Assembly: GCA_027490255.1 (NCBI GenBank)
Contig: JAIXYM010000080.1
Coordinates: forward strand, 1-64,000
Direction of reading: 5' to 3'
Origin: Oxalobacteraceae bacterium
Lineage (GTDB): Bacteria > Pseudomonadota > Gammaproteobacteria > Burkholderiales > Burkholderiaceae_D
Length of the DNA: 64,000 bases
Shown piece by piece: positions 46,924-55,454 of the stretch. A program made the translations under genes and the position numbers. Below the pieces are notes generated by a model that saw only the letters and a list, made by a program, of their open reading frames with translations, ran no database searches and was not told where the DNA came from. Positions within the stretch are counted from its first letter, which is position 1, and every line of letters begins with the position of its first letter.

Positions 46924-47374
46924 AAGGTTTCCTTCCGTGGGGGTGAGTTTGATTGGTTGTCGGACGGCGCATCCAACGCCATGCATTGCCGACCATACTG
47001 GCGGTCGTTTGCATTTGCCGTGGATCCCTGAGTAAAAGCATCATCGTGCCTGCGATAGATTTCAGGATGCCAGTGTGTTTGCCTGTTGTAGTCGCCCGCG
47101 TGACGGCCTTGGAGCGATGTTGGCTGCGTCGGATCAAGCGTGGCCCCAGCCATACCAGCAGCGTAACGCCTGCGGCCACCTGCAAGGGGTGATCCAGCAA
47201 CCACTTCCCGAATTGATTGTGATGCGGCGGCCTAGCTAGACCGATGGCTTGTCTGTCGGTACTTGCTTTTTGCTGCTCCTTGCCCTCGCTGCTTAGCATT
47301 CGACGATAAAGGCTGCGTCTTGCTTCGATCTCTTCCAGCAGTGCACGACGTTCTTCCTCAAGCGATATTTTCAT
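46916..47374 (-). CDS. YqjK-like protein
   Basis: A 152-aa protein. The N-terminus is a charged helix (SLEEERRALLEEIEARRSLYRRML) matching YqjK-type proteins, followed by a polar linker and one hydrophobic segment (LQVAAGVTLLVWLGPRLI near residue 68). A basic tail follows. Position between yqjE-like and entericidin-like genes, with 4- and 8-bp overlaps, fits the conserved yqjD-yqjE-yqjK order. Function unknown. Confidence 0.8.
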   Translation of the reverse strand: MKISLEEERRALLEEIEARRSLYRRMLSSEGKEQQKASTDRQAIGLARPPHHNQFGKWLLDHPLQVAAGVTLLVWLGPRLIRRSQHRSKAVTRATTTGKHTGILKSIAGTMMLLLRDPRQMQTTASMVGNAWRWMRRPTTNQTHPHGRKPYA

Positions 47375-47739
47375 AAGCTTTCCCTGACTAATGCCACGTC
47401 ACGTTTGATTTCATCCCGCAAGGTCATCATGCCCGTCCCGCGGCCAGCATGCTGTCGGGCCAGTGAGATACCTGCGCCTGCAGTGGCTGCGTAGAGACCC
47501 ACCACCAGCCATGCTGCTGTATTGCGGTAGTCGCTATCCCAAAAAGTCACAATGATTGCAATACCAGAAAAGAGCAGCATGAAAAAAACAGACATCGATG
47601 CCAGTACGTAACCTGCCAGTTGCGCACCAAACTCCCGCCCCTGAAGTTTCATTTCAATCTGCAGAAGCGCAAGGTAGTCACCTAATCTGTCCATAGCAAT
47701 GACAGAGAGTTGTTTTGATTTTTGTAGTGCTTTCAGCAT
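47371..47739 (-). CDS. YqjE-like phage-holin-family membrane protein
   Basis: A 122-aa protein with two membrane helices (about 48-70 and 77-97) and a helical amphipathic N-terminus (YLALLQIEMKLQGREFGAQL), as in YqjE/holin III superfamily proteins. ATG 47739 is chosen for the GGAGAAGC just upstream. It follows the YqjD-like gene by 44 bp and overlaps the YqjK-like gene by 4 bp. Confidence 0.88.
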   Translation of the reverse strand: MLKALQKSKQLSVIAMDRLGDYLALLQIEMKLQGREFGAQLAGYVLASMSVFFMLLFSGIAIIVTFWDSDYRNTAAWLVVGLYAATAGAGISLARQHAGRGTGMMTLRDEIKRDVALVRESL

Positions 47740-47783
47740 TAGCTTCTCCAAGCTCTGGTTGAGTGTCCTGAGCAATCTGGCTG

Positions 47784-48140
47784 TTAATCACGGCGAAGGA
47801 AGACGCCGATCAGCATTCCCATGCCTGCCGCCACTAACACGGATTGCAAGGGACGTTCCCGAACATAGCCCGCCGTCACGTCGCGTCCCAGACTCAATTG
47901 CCGGGTGGCTTGCTCTGCGATGCTCTTGGCAGCATGTCGCATTGAAGAAAAACTTGTCATGATGCGATCACGGGCTTCGCGTAATTCGCTCTCGCTTAGC
48001 GTTGAAGCGTGCAACATCAAAGCATCAAGATCATTTTTTAGATTGGATAACTCTTCCCGTAGACCTGAAGCCTGACAGGTGCGGATATCTGGACGCCTAC
48101 CTGAAGTGTCAGTTGATCTGTTCGGGATTTCGGTTTCCAT
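47784..48140 (-). CDS. ElaB/YqjD-family membrane-anchored protein
   Basis: A 118-aa DUF883 protein. The helical region LREELSNLKNDLDALML is followed by a C-terminal anchor in the canonical form VRERPLQSVLVAAGMGMLIGVFLRR. In E. coli, YqjD and ElaB bind ribosomes and dock them at the inner membrane in stationary phase under RpoS control. Here the gene heads a sigma-54-type operon: GGAGAG precedes ATG 48140, and a consensus sigma-54 promoter lies about 80 bp upstream. Confidence 0.92.
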   Translation of the reverse strand: METEIPNRSTDTSGRRPDIRTCQASGLREELSNLKNDLDALMLHASTLSESELREARDRIMTSFSSMRHAAKSIAEQATRQLSLGRDVTAGYVRERPLQSVLVAAGMGMLIGVFLRRD

Positions 48141-48534
48141 GAATCTCTCCATTCAGTTAGGGTGCGCTGGCATGCCAGTTGATGTATCGGCCGACCGAAG
48201 TCAGTCAAAAGATAACTTTGCAAGCTACGTGCCAGAACCGAGGTCTGCTCAGACTGCGCTGTTACGCGACGCCGTTTCTAGGTCATGGAAAAATTTACGT
48301 GTAAGCGATGGATAAATCGGTATGGATAGCCAAGCTCGATATCCGGATATGGACCGGACCGGCACGTTCCCGGGTTGCAGACCTAGGGCGGGTACTGCCG
48401 ATCGTTTCTTTGACGTAGTCGTCAGCCAGGCGGCGCGCTACCAATGAGGCTCATGCTAAGATTGCTGCCGCTAAAGCGGCGTCATAACCCGCTACCGTTT
48501 TCATGTTGAAATCAATAACTATAAGGAGATGATT
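48141..48534. other. Control region between the yqjD-like operon and the binding-protein gene
   Basis: No gene. It holds the sigma-54 promoter at 48219-48234, a 12-bp perfect palindrome ATATCCGGATAT at 48339-48350 (about 135 bp upstream of the sigma-54 start, a normal enhancer distance) and a small hairpin GCCGC-TAAA-GCGGC at 48467-48480. No sigma-70 promoter for the rightward gene stands out. Confidence 0.65.
48219..48234 (-). promoter_or_regulatory. Sigma-54 promoter of the yqjD-like operon
   Basis: On the minus strand the site reads TGGCACG-TAGC-TTGCA, with GG and GC exactly ten bases apart. It matches the -24/-12 consensus at all conserved positions. Predicted start near 48209, leaving about 70 nt before the ATG at 48140. 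Confidence 0.88.
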
Positions 48535-49770
48535 TTGAAACTCAGGAATCCTACCCGTGCACTCGTCGCCGTATCGGCACTGGCTTCGGTGTTTACGCTG
48601 ACCTCATGCCAGAAGGCTGACAACGCCAGCAGCAGCAACGATGGTGATACCGTAAAGATTGGTTTTATCACCGATATGTCCGGTGTTTATGCTGACGTCG
48701 ATGGTCCGGCAGGTGCAGAAGCCATCAAGATGGCGATAGCGGATTTTGGTGACAAGGTCAACGGCAAGAAAATTGAATTCGTTTCGGCAGACCATCAAAA
48801 CAAAGCAGACATCGCAGCCAGCAAGGCGCGCGAGTGGTTCGACCAGCAAGGTGTGGATCTGCTGATTGGTGGTACCAACTCTGCAACCAGCCTGGCCATG
48901 GCCAAGGTAGCTGCGGAAAAGAAAAAGCCTTTCATTGCTATCGGTGCCGGTACATCGCGCCTGACAAATGAAGAATGCACCCCTTACACCATCCACTATG
49001 CGTATGACACCGCGGCCGTGGCACGCGGTACTTCTGGTGCGCTGGTTCAGCAAGGTCAGAAGGATTGGTTCTTCCTGACGGCAGATTATGTGTTTGGCAT
49101 GTCACTGGAAAAAGATGCGTCGGACGTCGTGACTAAAAGTGGTGGTCGGGTAATGGGTTCGGTGCGCCATCCGCTCGCGGCATCAGACTTCTCATCATTT
49201 TTGCTTCAGGCTGAAAAATCCAAAGCACAGGTGCTGGGACTGGCTAATGCAGGTGGTGATACGGTCAATTCGATCAAGGCCGCTGCGGAATTCGGTATCA
49301 ATAAAAAAATGAAGCTCGCCGGTTTGCTGATGTTCGTCAATGATGTGCATGCGCTGGGACTGGATCTCACGCAGGGCATGTATCTGACCGATGGATGGTA
49401 TTGGGATACCAACGAAGAAACCCGTGCCTGGTCGAAGAAGTTCATGGATAAAAACAAAAAAGCGCCTTCCATGCTGCATGCGGCCGATTACTCAGCAACG
49501 ACGTTCTACCTGAATGCGGTCAAGGCGCTCGGCAATGAAGATGGCGACAAGGTGATGGAAAAATTGAAGTCAACTCCGATCAATGATTTCTTTACCAAGA
49601 ACGGTATCGTGCGTCCCGATGGTCGCATGGTGCATGACATGACACTCATGCAGGTGAAATCACCCGCTGAATCCAAGTATGCGTGGGATTATTACAAGCC
49701 AGTTCAAGTGATTCCGGGCGAGAAGGCGTTCATGACCAAAGAAGAGACCAAGTGCGCGCTTTGGAAATAA
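48535..49770 (+). CDS. ABC-type branched-chain amino acid/amide substrate-binding lipoprotein
   Basis: A 411-aa type 1 periplasmic binding protein of the Leu/amide family (VKIGFITDMSGVYADVDGP, GTNSATSLAMA, DYVFGMSLEKDA, LNAVKALG). The signal ends in lipobox LTSC with Cys25. Start is set at TTG 48535 because AAGGAG (48523-48528) lies six bases before it; the ATG at 48529 abuts the SD and is unlikely. No permease or ATPase genes are adjacent, so it is an orphan. A strong terminator follows. Confidence 0.93.
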   Translation: MKLRNPTRALVAVSALASVFTLTSCQKADNASSSNDGDTVKIGFITDMSGVYADVDGPAGAEAIKMAIADFGDKVNGKKIEFVSADHQNKADIAASKAREWFDQQGVDLLIGGTNSATSLAMAKVAAEKKKPFIAIGAGTSRLTNEECTPYTIHYAYDTAAVARGTSGALVQQGQKDWFFLTADYVFGMSLEKDASDVVTKSGGRVMGSVRHPLAASDFSSFLLQAEKSKAQVLGLANAGGDTVNSIKAAAEFGINKKMKLAGLLMFVNDVHALGLDLTQGMYLTDGWYWDTNEETRAWSKKFMDKNKKAPSMLHAADYSATTFYLNAVKALGNEDGDKVMEKLKSTPINDFFTKNGIVRPDGRMVHDMTLMQVKSPAESKYAWDYYKPVQVIPGEKAFMTKEETKCALWK

Positions 49771-49789
49771 TTCCTTGCTGATTTAATCA

Positions 49790-49818
49790 ATGGCGCAGCT
49801 CTCTGCGCCATTTTTTTT
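49790..49818 (+). terminator. Intrinsic terminator of the binding-protein gene
   Basis: TGGCGCAG-CTCT-CTGCGCCA stem followed by eight T. Confidence 0.95.
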
Positions 49819-49853
49819 GACACTTTTGAACATAGACTTGCTTAGATCTGATC

Positions 49854-50336
49854 ATGAAGAAAATACTTTTTCTATTACTGATGCCGGTTCTGGTAACCGC
49901 CGGAGAGTTGCCCAGTGGCTTTGACGGGTTGCGCTGGACAGAGTCACTTGCGGCGATGCCCGGAGCCAAGAAGTTGGCGGAGACACCTCTCTACAAATGC
50001 TATCGCAGTGGTGAAGGGGTGGCGCAGTTAGGCGATACCACAGTCACCAATCTGCGCCTGTGCTTTGCTGATGACCGATTCTATTTTGTGCAAATGGAGT
50101 TCGGCGGAGATAAAGATTTTGCCGCGCTGCTGGCTTATGCAAAAAAACAGTGGGGAGAGCCCAAGCCTGTTCAGCGCTCATCCGAGGCCTATGCGTGGGG
50201 TGGTGGGGAAGAAAAAATTTATGTTGAGCTTGAATTCAGCAAGCTCGATGATCGTGGGACTCTCGCCTATGTGTATCTGCCGATCTTCCGCGAAACGCAG
50301 GAAGCTGGTCGGCGCGAACGAAAATCTTCCCCGTAA
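49854..50336 (+). CDS. Small secreted protein of unknown function
   Basis: A 160-aa protein with a short signal peptide (KKILFLLLMPVLVTAG). The mature part begins GFDGLRWTESLAAMPG, a form seen in exported proteins of Proteobacteria that start with a G-x-x-W-G/T repeat-like region, and ends in a basic tail (GRRERKSS). It may hold one disulfide (Cys49, Cys69). No function can be given. Own transcription unit after a terminator. Confidence 0.72.
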   Translation: MKKILFLLLMPVLVTAGELPSGFDGLRWTESLAAMPGAKKLAETPLYKCYRSGEGVAQLGDTTVTNLRLCFADDRFYFVQMEFGGDKDFAALLAYAKKQWGEPKPVQRSSEAYAWGGGEEKIYVELEFSKLDDRGTLAYVYLPIFRETQEAGRRERKSSP

Positions 50337-50409
50337 GCAACATTTCATTTCACTCGATTGCTTGTAATCCGTAGGTTCTAAGCCAACAAAAAGTTTCCTC
50401 GAGGGAATT

Positions 50410-50437
50410 TTGATTTTCCTCAAACATCTTGCATAAT
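50410..50437 (+). promoter_or_regulatory. Candidate sigma-70 promoter of the GGDEF-EAL gene
   Basis: TTGATT (50410-50415), 16-bp spacer, CATAAT (50432-50437). It lies 68 bp before the ATG at 50505. An imperfect palindrome TTTCCTCGAGGGAA is just upstream. Confidence 0.5.
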
Positions 50438-50504
50438 CGAAACATTAGGGGCGGTGATTCATTTCGCCGATTAACGCACTATTACAAGCCACCTCTTGTT
50501 TTCG

Positions 50505-53174
50505 ATGAACGATTCATTCATCTATTCCGATTCTCAGATCCGATACGCCAATCGGCGTATCGCGCTCGTCTGGAGCTTCGCCTGTGTGCTGCTGGTCGCT
50601 GCATTGTTTGGTGCAGTGTGGCTAAAGATCGATATAGACAGGACACAGCTGATTCGACAGGCTGAAAGTGAGGCCGCGGCGCGTGCCGAAAGTTATGCCG
50701 AGCAAGTTCTGCACAGCGTCTCACAAATCGATCAGTTGTCGATGTCCATCAAGTACCAGTGGGAGCACAAGCCCAGCGTTCTAGATTTGGAAGATCAGTT
50801 TCGTCGTGGTGTCTACCAAGATGCTCTTTATCCAGTTGCCATTGATGCTCGAGGCTATGCCGTCAGCAGTACGCGTAATCTGGCACGTGGTACTTACATG
50901 GGTGATCTCCCTTTCTTCAAAGTCAATCGTGATCAATCTAAGTCGCAGCTTCATATCTTGCCGCCTTCACCCGGACGGGGTGGATTTCAGGGCAAACAAA
51001 TCGTTCGTTTTAGTCGAAGCTTTGAGAAGTCCGATGGTAGCTTTGATGGTGTTGTGCTGATTGCTGCGGAGCCCGACTATTTGGCTAGCTTTCATAATGC
51101 TGCATCGCTGATGCCCGGAGACTTTATCTCGGTGCGCTTTATGCAGGGTCCTTTACTTGTATCCAAGGGTGGTGTGGGTGCAACGTATGCGTTTTATGCT
51201 CGTGAGCCTGTGTTTTTGGAAGATCACGGTATTCGTGAGGAATCAGAACTCGCTTTTATAGATGGTCAGGCCAGACTCGTCAGTTGGAAAAAGATTGAGG
51301 GCTATCCCTTAATTAGTGTAGCGGCGATAAACAAGGCCAATATATTCAAACCCTATGCCTCAACCCAGCGGACATATATCGTTATTGCTGGCATAGTCAG
51401 CTTGCTACTGATTGGCTTTGCTGCGTCGGGTGCGATGGACCAAATTCGTAATACGGCCCGCCGGCGACATGAGGCGCAGGTACAGTCAACTTTTCGCTTG
51501 GCGGTGGATGGTGCTCGTGAAGCCTTCTATATGGTCAGCCCTAGCTATCGTGATGACGGCGAGATCGATAAGTTATTTATCGAAGACTGTAATGAGCGTG
51601 CTGCAAAATTATCAGGCTACCTCCGCACTGATTTGATCGGTAAATGCTGTATCGAAATTTATCAGGGCAAAGATTTGGATTTCTTGCGGAAATTCTTTCG
51701 GCGCGTTCAGGTGGAGGAGTTCATCGAAGATGAGTTTTATGTGCCCCAGGGTAAGCGGCACAGGGCAGGATGGTTTCATCGGCGCGCTGTCCTCTCGGGC
51801 AGAGACATCGCGATTACGATACGGGATATATCCGAAGCTCGGCAACAGGCTATGGAGCTTGCCAGAATGGCCAAGACGGATACGCTCACTGGCCTGCCGA
51901 ATCGTCATTGGCTAAATGATGCGCTGCCTGTCATGCTGGAGCGAGCACATGAGGCTGGTCAGCGACTTGCGCTGATCGCGATTGATTTGGATGATTTTAA
52001 AAATATCAATGATGCTTTAGGTCACCGAACCGGCGATTTGGTGTTGACCTCGGTTGCCAAGGCCATGCGCGATGCTATCTCTTCAAAATATCATCTGGCG
52101 CGTATCGGTGGCGATGAGTTTATTGTCGTTCTTGATGATCTGATCGATGGTGATGGTAGCGTAGAGGCGCAGATACTGATGGCGTCAATCGCCCAGTCGG
52201 CAGTTGGAACTGGCTGGGAAAAATTTCCCTTAAGGGCATCGATAGGCATCAGTGTTCATCCATGCGATGGGAAGGATGTCCAAGTCCTGATGCAGGCGGC
52301 AGATATCGCGATGTATGAAGCCAAGTCACAAGGAAAATCTCAATATCGCCACTACGACGAAAAATACGCTCAAAAAATCAGAGACCGAGCACAGATTGAA
52401 CGCGAACTCCAGCGGGCGATTCAAAATGATGAATTTTTGATGTTTTATCAGCCGCGAGCCAATGCGCGGACCGGTCAGTTTTCCAGTATGGAGGCGCTGA
52501 TACGTTGGCAGCATCCAGAGCGCGGTCTAGTATCACCGGCAGAGTTCATTGCCGTTGCAGAGCAGACTCGGCTGGTGATTCCTTTGGGTGAATTGGTTGT
52601 CCGTAAAGTATGTGCGCAGATGGCTGCCTGGAGATCTCAGGGCGTTAGCATGAAACGTGTCTCGGTGAATGTGTCGGCGCTTCAGTTGCGTGACGAGTCT
52701 TTGCGTTTGATGCTCAGTGCTTGCATGAAAGAGCATGACTTACATTCATCACTGATCGCCATCGAGCTGACAGAATCTAGCGTGCTGGATGAAGCAGGTA
52801 CAGCCATCAAGGAGCTGCACAAGCTTCGTGACTTGGGAATTCAATTGCAGATTGATGATTTTGGTACAGGCTATTCTTCACTATCGCAATTGCAGAGTCT
52901 CAACATTGACGTGATCAAGATCGACCAGTCTTTTGTACGAAAGCTGGGTAAGGATTATCAGAGCGAGACTTTGTGCGAGACCATCGTTTCGATAGGTCGC
53001 AGCCTTGATATTACCGTTGTGGCTGAAGGCGTGGAAACGGCAGAGCAACTGCGCAAGTTGCAGTCGATGGGTTGCGATGAAATTCAGGGATATCTACTCT
53101 CCAAGCCGGTACCGCCCGAAGAGATTCCCGAACTTATGCGACGTCCATTTTTTGAAGAAGCAGGCCAAGCCTAA
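50505..53174 (+). CDS. Membrane-bound GGDEF-EAL cyclic di-GMP enzyme with extracytoplasmic sensor
   Basis: An 889-aa protein. Membrane helix near residues 22-42, a periplasmic sensor of about 240 residues (Cache-like), second helix near 290-310, a PAS-like region (about 325-440), GGDEF and EAL. The cyclase signature GGDEF is intact (ARIGGDEFIVV); the inhibitory RxxD site before it is missing. The EAL side is also intact: EALIRW, NVSALQL, ELTES, IDDFGTGYSS, KIDQSFV, AEGVET. Both activities are therefore possible. The SD for ATG 50505 is poor. Confidence 0.94.
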   Translation: MNDSFIYSDSQIRYANRRIALVWSFACVLLVAALFGAVWLKIDIDRTQLIRQAESEAAARAESYAEQVLHSVSQIDQLSMSIKYQWEHKPSVLDLEDQFRRGVYQDALYPVAIDARGYAVSSTRNLARGTYMGDLPFFKVNRDQSKSQLHILPPSPGRGGFQGKQIVRFSRSFEKSDGSFDGVVLIAAEPDYLASFHNAASLMPGDFISVRFMQGPLLVSKGGVGATYAFYAREPVFLEDHGIREESELAFIDGQARLVSWKKIEGYPLISVAAINKANIFKPYASTQRTYIVIAGIVSLLLIGFAASGAMDQIRNTARRRHEAQVQSTFRLAVDGAREAFYMVSPSYRDDGEIDKLFIEDCNERAAKLSGYLRTDLIGKCCIEIYQGKDLDFLRKFFRRVQVEEFIEDEFYVPQGKRHRAGWFHRRAVLSGRDIAITIRDISEARQQAMELARMAKTDTLTGLPNRHWLNDALPVMLERAHEAGQRLALIAIDLDDFKNINDALGHRTGDLVLTSVAKAMRDAISSKYHLARIGGDEFIVVLDDLIDGDGSVEAQILMASIAQSAVGTGWEKFPLRASIGISVHPCDGKDVQVLMQAADIAMYEAKSQGKSQYRHYDEKYAQKIRDRAQIERELQRAIQNDEFLMFYQPRANARTGQFSSMEALIRWQHPERGLVSPAEFIAVAEQTRLVIPLGELVVRKVCAQMAAWRSQGVSMKRVSVNVSALQLRDESLRLMLSACMKEHDLHSSLIAIELTESSVLDEAGTAIKELHKLRDLGIQLQIDDFGTGYSSLSQLQSLNIDVIKIDQSFVRKLGKDYQSETLCETIVSIGRSLDITVVAEGVETAEQLRKLQSMGCDEIQGYLLSKPVPPEEIPELMRRPFFEEAGQA

Positions 53175-53197
53175 AAAAATTTAGACGTTATTCTCAG

Positions 53198-54253
53198 TCA
53201 CGAGAACAGCTGTCTCAGTTTGTACATGTCCGGCTGATGTATCACGCCCTTCTCGGTAATAAGTGCCGTCACCAGCTCGGCGGGCGTTACGTCAAACGAA
53301 GGATTTCTGACCATCACACCAGCGGCTGCCCACTGACAATCACGGTAGCCTGTCACTTCCAGCGGCGAGCGCTCTTCAATCGGAATATCTTCGCCACGAG
53401 CGATCTTCATGTCGATGGTCGACAGCGGGCAGGCGACATAAAACGGAATGCCGTGTCGGTGTGCCAGCACTGCCACCATGTAGGTACCTATCTTGTTGGC
53501 GACATCGCCATTGGCTGCAACGCGATCAGTTCCGACGATCACTGCGTCGACTTCACCGCGAGCCATCATGTGACCGGCCATGTTGTCGGTGATGAGTGTG
53601 ACGGGAATTTTTTCCTGCACCATTTCCCATGCTGTCAGACGCGCTCCCTGCAGGAAGGGACGGGTTTCATCGGCGATGACAGAAATGCGTTTGCCCGAAG
53701 CGACCGCGGAGCGAATCACGCCCAGTGCGGTACCGTGCCCGGCAGTGGCTAGCGCACCCGCGTTGCAATGGGTCAGGACACGCGCACCATCGGACAAGAG
53801 TGCTGCGCCAGCGGCGCCCATGGCGAGATTGATATCCACATCTTCGCTATGGATGGCTTTCGCCTCTTTGAGTAATTCATCGGACAAAGTTACTGCATCG
53901 GCCGTGCCATGCTGTTGCCAGCACACGTGCATGCGATTCAGCGCCCAGAACAGATTGACCGCTGTAGGGCGACTCTCGGCCAGTACCTCAAAGCCCTGTT
54001 GCAGACGCTGATCAAATTCGGCACGCGGCAAATTACGTAGTTGCAAAGCTTCCAGCGCCACACCATAGGCGGCTGCCACACCGATGGCGGGCGCACCTCG
54101 CACCACCATGGTTCGAATACCTTCGGCGACACCCTGCGCACTGTCGTAAGACAGATACTCAAACACTGCGGGTAGACGGGTCTGGTCGATCATTTCCAGC
54201 CACTGCTTGCCAGATTCGTTCATCCAGCGCAGTGTGACCACGGCTTGCGTCAT
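53198..54253 (-). CDS. mtnA: Methylthioribose-1-phosphate isomerase
   Basis: A 351-aa MtnA (eIF2B-like fold). Motifs: RGAPAIGVAAAYG, LTHCNAGALATAG with the catalytic Cys, VIADETRPFLQGARLTAWE (in parts), the catalytic Asp in GTDRVAANGDVANKIGTY. It converts 5-methylthioribose-1-phosphate, and probably 5-deoxyribose-1-phosphate, to the ribulose form. ATG 54253 has AAGGGGA upstream and abuts the apt stop. Last gene of the mtnP-aldolase-apt-mtnA operon. Confidence 0.95.
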   Translation of the reverse strand: MTQAVVTLRWMNESGKQWLEMIDQTRLPAVFEYLSYDSAQGVAEGIRTMVVRGAPAIGVAAAYGVALEALQLRNLPRAEFDQRLQQGFEVLAESRPTAVNLFWALNRMHVCWQQHGTADAVTLSDELLKEAKAIHSEDVDINLAMGAAGAALLSDGARVLTHCNAGALATAGHGTALGVIRSAVASGKRISVIADETRPFLQGARLTAWEMVQEKIPVTLITDNMAGHMMARGEVDAVIVGTDRVAANGDVANKIGTYMVAVLAHRHGIPFYVACPLSTIDMKIARGEDIPIEERSPLEVTGYRDCQWAAAGVMVRNPSFDVTPAELVTALITEKGVIHQPDMYKLRQLFS

Positions 54254-54254
54254 G

Positions 54255-54782
54255 CTAGTCCCCTTCGAATTCGCATAGAGCAAAAACGGGGAGTCCCATT
54301 TTTTCAAGTCGCTGTCTGCCACCGATATCGGGCAGATCGACGAGAAACGCACACTCAACTATTGAGCCGCCTATTTTTTGTACCAATGTCACAGCGGCCT
54401 CGGCGGTGCCACCCGTGGCGAGCAGATCATCAATGATCAGAACACGCTCGCCTGAGGTAATCGCGTCGTCATGAATTTCAATGCGATCGGTGCCATATTC
54501 CAACGCATAGTCATGCCCCGTTGTTTTACCTGGCAGCTTGCCCGGTTTGCGAACCGGGATAAAGCCTATGCCTAATGCATAAGCGAGTGGCGCTGCAAAC
54601 ATGAAACCACGTGATTCGATGCCCACAATTTTATCGATAGATTGACCACGATAACGTTCGATCAGGCTGTCGATGCAGGCTTTGAAACCGGCAGGATCTT
54701 TCAGCAAGGTTGTGATGTCACGGAACTGAATGCCCGGTTTGGGATAGTCGGGAATAGTGCGTATGAATTGGGTGAAGTCCAT
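54255..54782 (-). CDS. apt: Adenine phosphoribosyltransferase
   Basis: A 175-aa Apt. Family motifs: IPDYPKPGIQFRDITTLL, GIESRGFMFAAPLA, RKPGKLPG and the PRPP loop VLIIDDLLATGGTAEA. It makes AMP from adenine and PRPP. In this operon it would reuse the adenine that MtnP releases from methylthioadenosine or deoxyadenosine. It has 1-bp and 3-bp gaps to its neighbours, so cotranscription is near certain. Confidence 0.97.
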   Translation of the reverse strand: MDFTQFIRTIPDYPKPGIQFRDITTLLKDPAGFKACIDSLIERYRGQSIDKIVGIESRGFMFAAPLAYALGIGFIPVRKPGKLPGKTTGHDYALEYGTDRIEIHDDAITSGERVLIIDDLLATGGTAEAAVTLVQKIGGSIVECAFLVDLPDIGGRQRLEKMGLPVFALCEFEGD

Positions 54783-54785
54783 AAT

Positions 54786-55454
54786 TTATTCAGATGAGTT
54801 GGCATGTTTGCCATAGGTTTTAAAACGATCAATCACTTGTCGCATTTCTTGTGCAGATAGCAGCACGGGCTCGCCGTTCTGGCGTGCGATCAGATATTGC
54901 TGACACAGTGATTCGACTTCGGTGGCCACGGCCATGGCTTCATCCAGATCTCTGCCCAGCGCAATCAGACCGTGATTAGCCAGCAGACAGGCCTTGCGAT
55001 CAATGAGGGCTTCCACTGCATAGGCTGACAAGGTATCTGTGCCAAACAGCGTGTAGGGCGCGCAGCGTACCGAGTCTCCGCCAGCAATGGCGATCATGTA
55101 GTGAAACGGTGGCAGGTCTTCACGCAGGCAGGCCAGCGCCGTTGCGTAGGGCGAATGCGTATGGACGATGGCGTTGATATCAGGACGCCGCTGCAATATA
55201 TCGCGATGAAAATGCCACTCGCTAGACGGCTTGCCATGACCAACCACGGTGCCATCAAAACGCATCGCGACAACACCGGTTTCGGTCATGGCATCAACCG
55301 AAACACCTGAAGGCGTCACCAGAAAGTGATCTTCCTCCCGGCAGCTGATATTGCCCGTGGTACCGCGATTGAGTCCACTGACTTCAAGTCGTCTACAGGC
55401 CGCCAGTATTTGCCTGCGCAGTCCGGCACTGTTGTTCATTGCAGTGTTACTCAC
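54786..55454 (-). CDS. Class II aldolase, methylthioribulose/deoxyribulose-phosphate type
   Basis: A 222-aa zinc aldolase of the fuculose-phosphate family. Visible motifs: NRGTTGNISCR, VTPSGVSVD, SSEWHFHRD with catalytic Glu, VHTHSPYATALAC with zinc His and ANHGLIALG with the third His. The mtnP/apt/mtnA context points to cleavage of 5-methylthioribulose-1-phosphate or 5-deoxyribulose-1-phosphate to DHAP plus an aldehyde, as Ald2 does in the DHAP shunt. The dehydratase MtnB is a related fold and cannot be excluded, but no mtnC/mtnD follows. Start GTG 55454 (GTGA overlap) or ATG 55439. Confidence 0.85.
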   Translation of the reverse strand: MSNTAMNNSAGLRRQILAACRRLEVSGLNRGTTGNISCREEDHFLVTPSGVSVDAMTETGVVAMRFDGTVVGHGKPSSEWHFHRDILQRRPDINAIVHTHSPYATALACLREDLPPFHYMIAIAGGDSVRCAPYTLFGTDTLSAYAVEALIDRKACLLANHGLIALGRDLDEAMAVATEVESLCQQYLIARQNGEPVLLSAQEMRQVIDRFKTYGKHANSSE

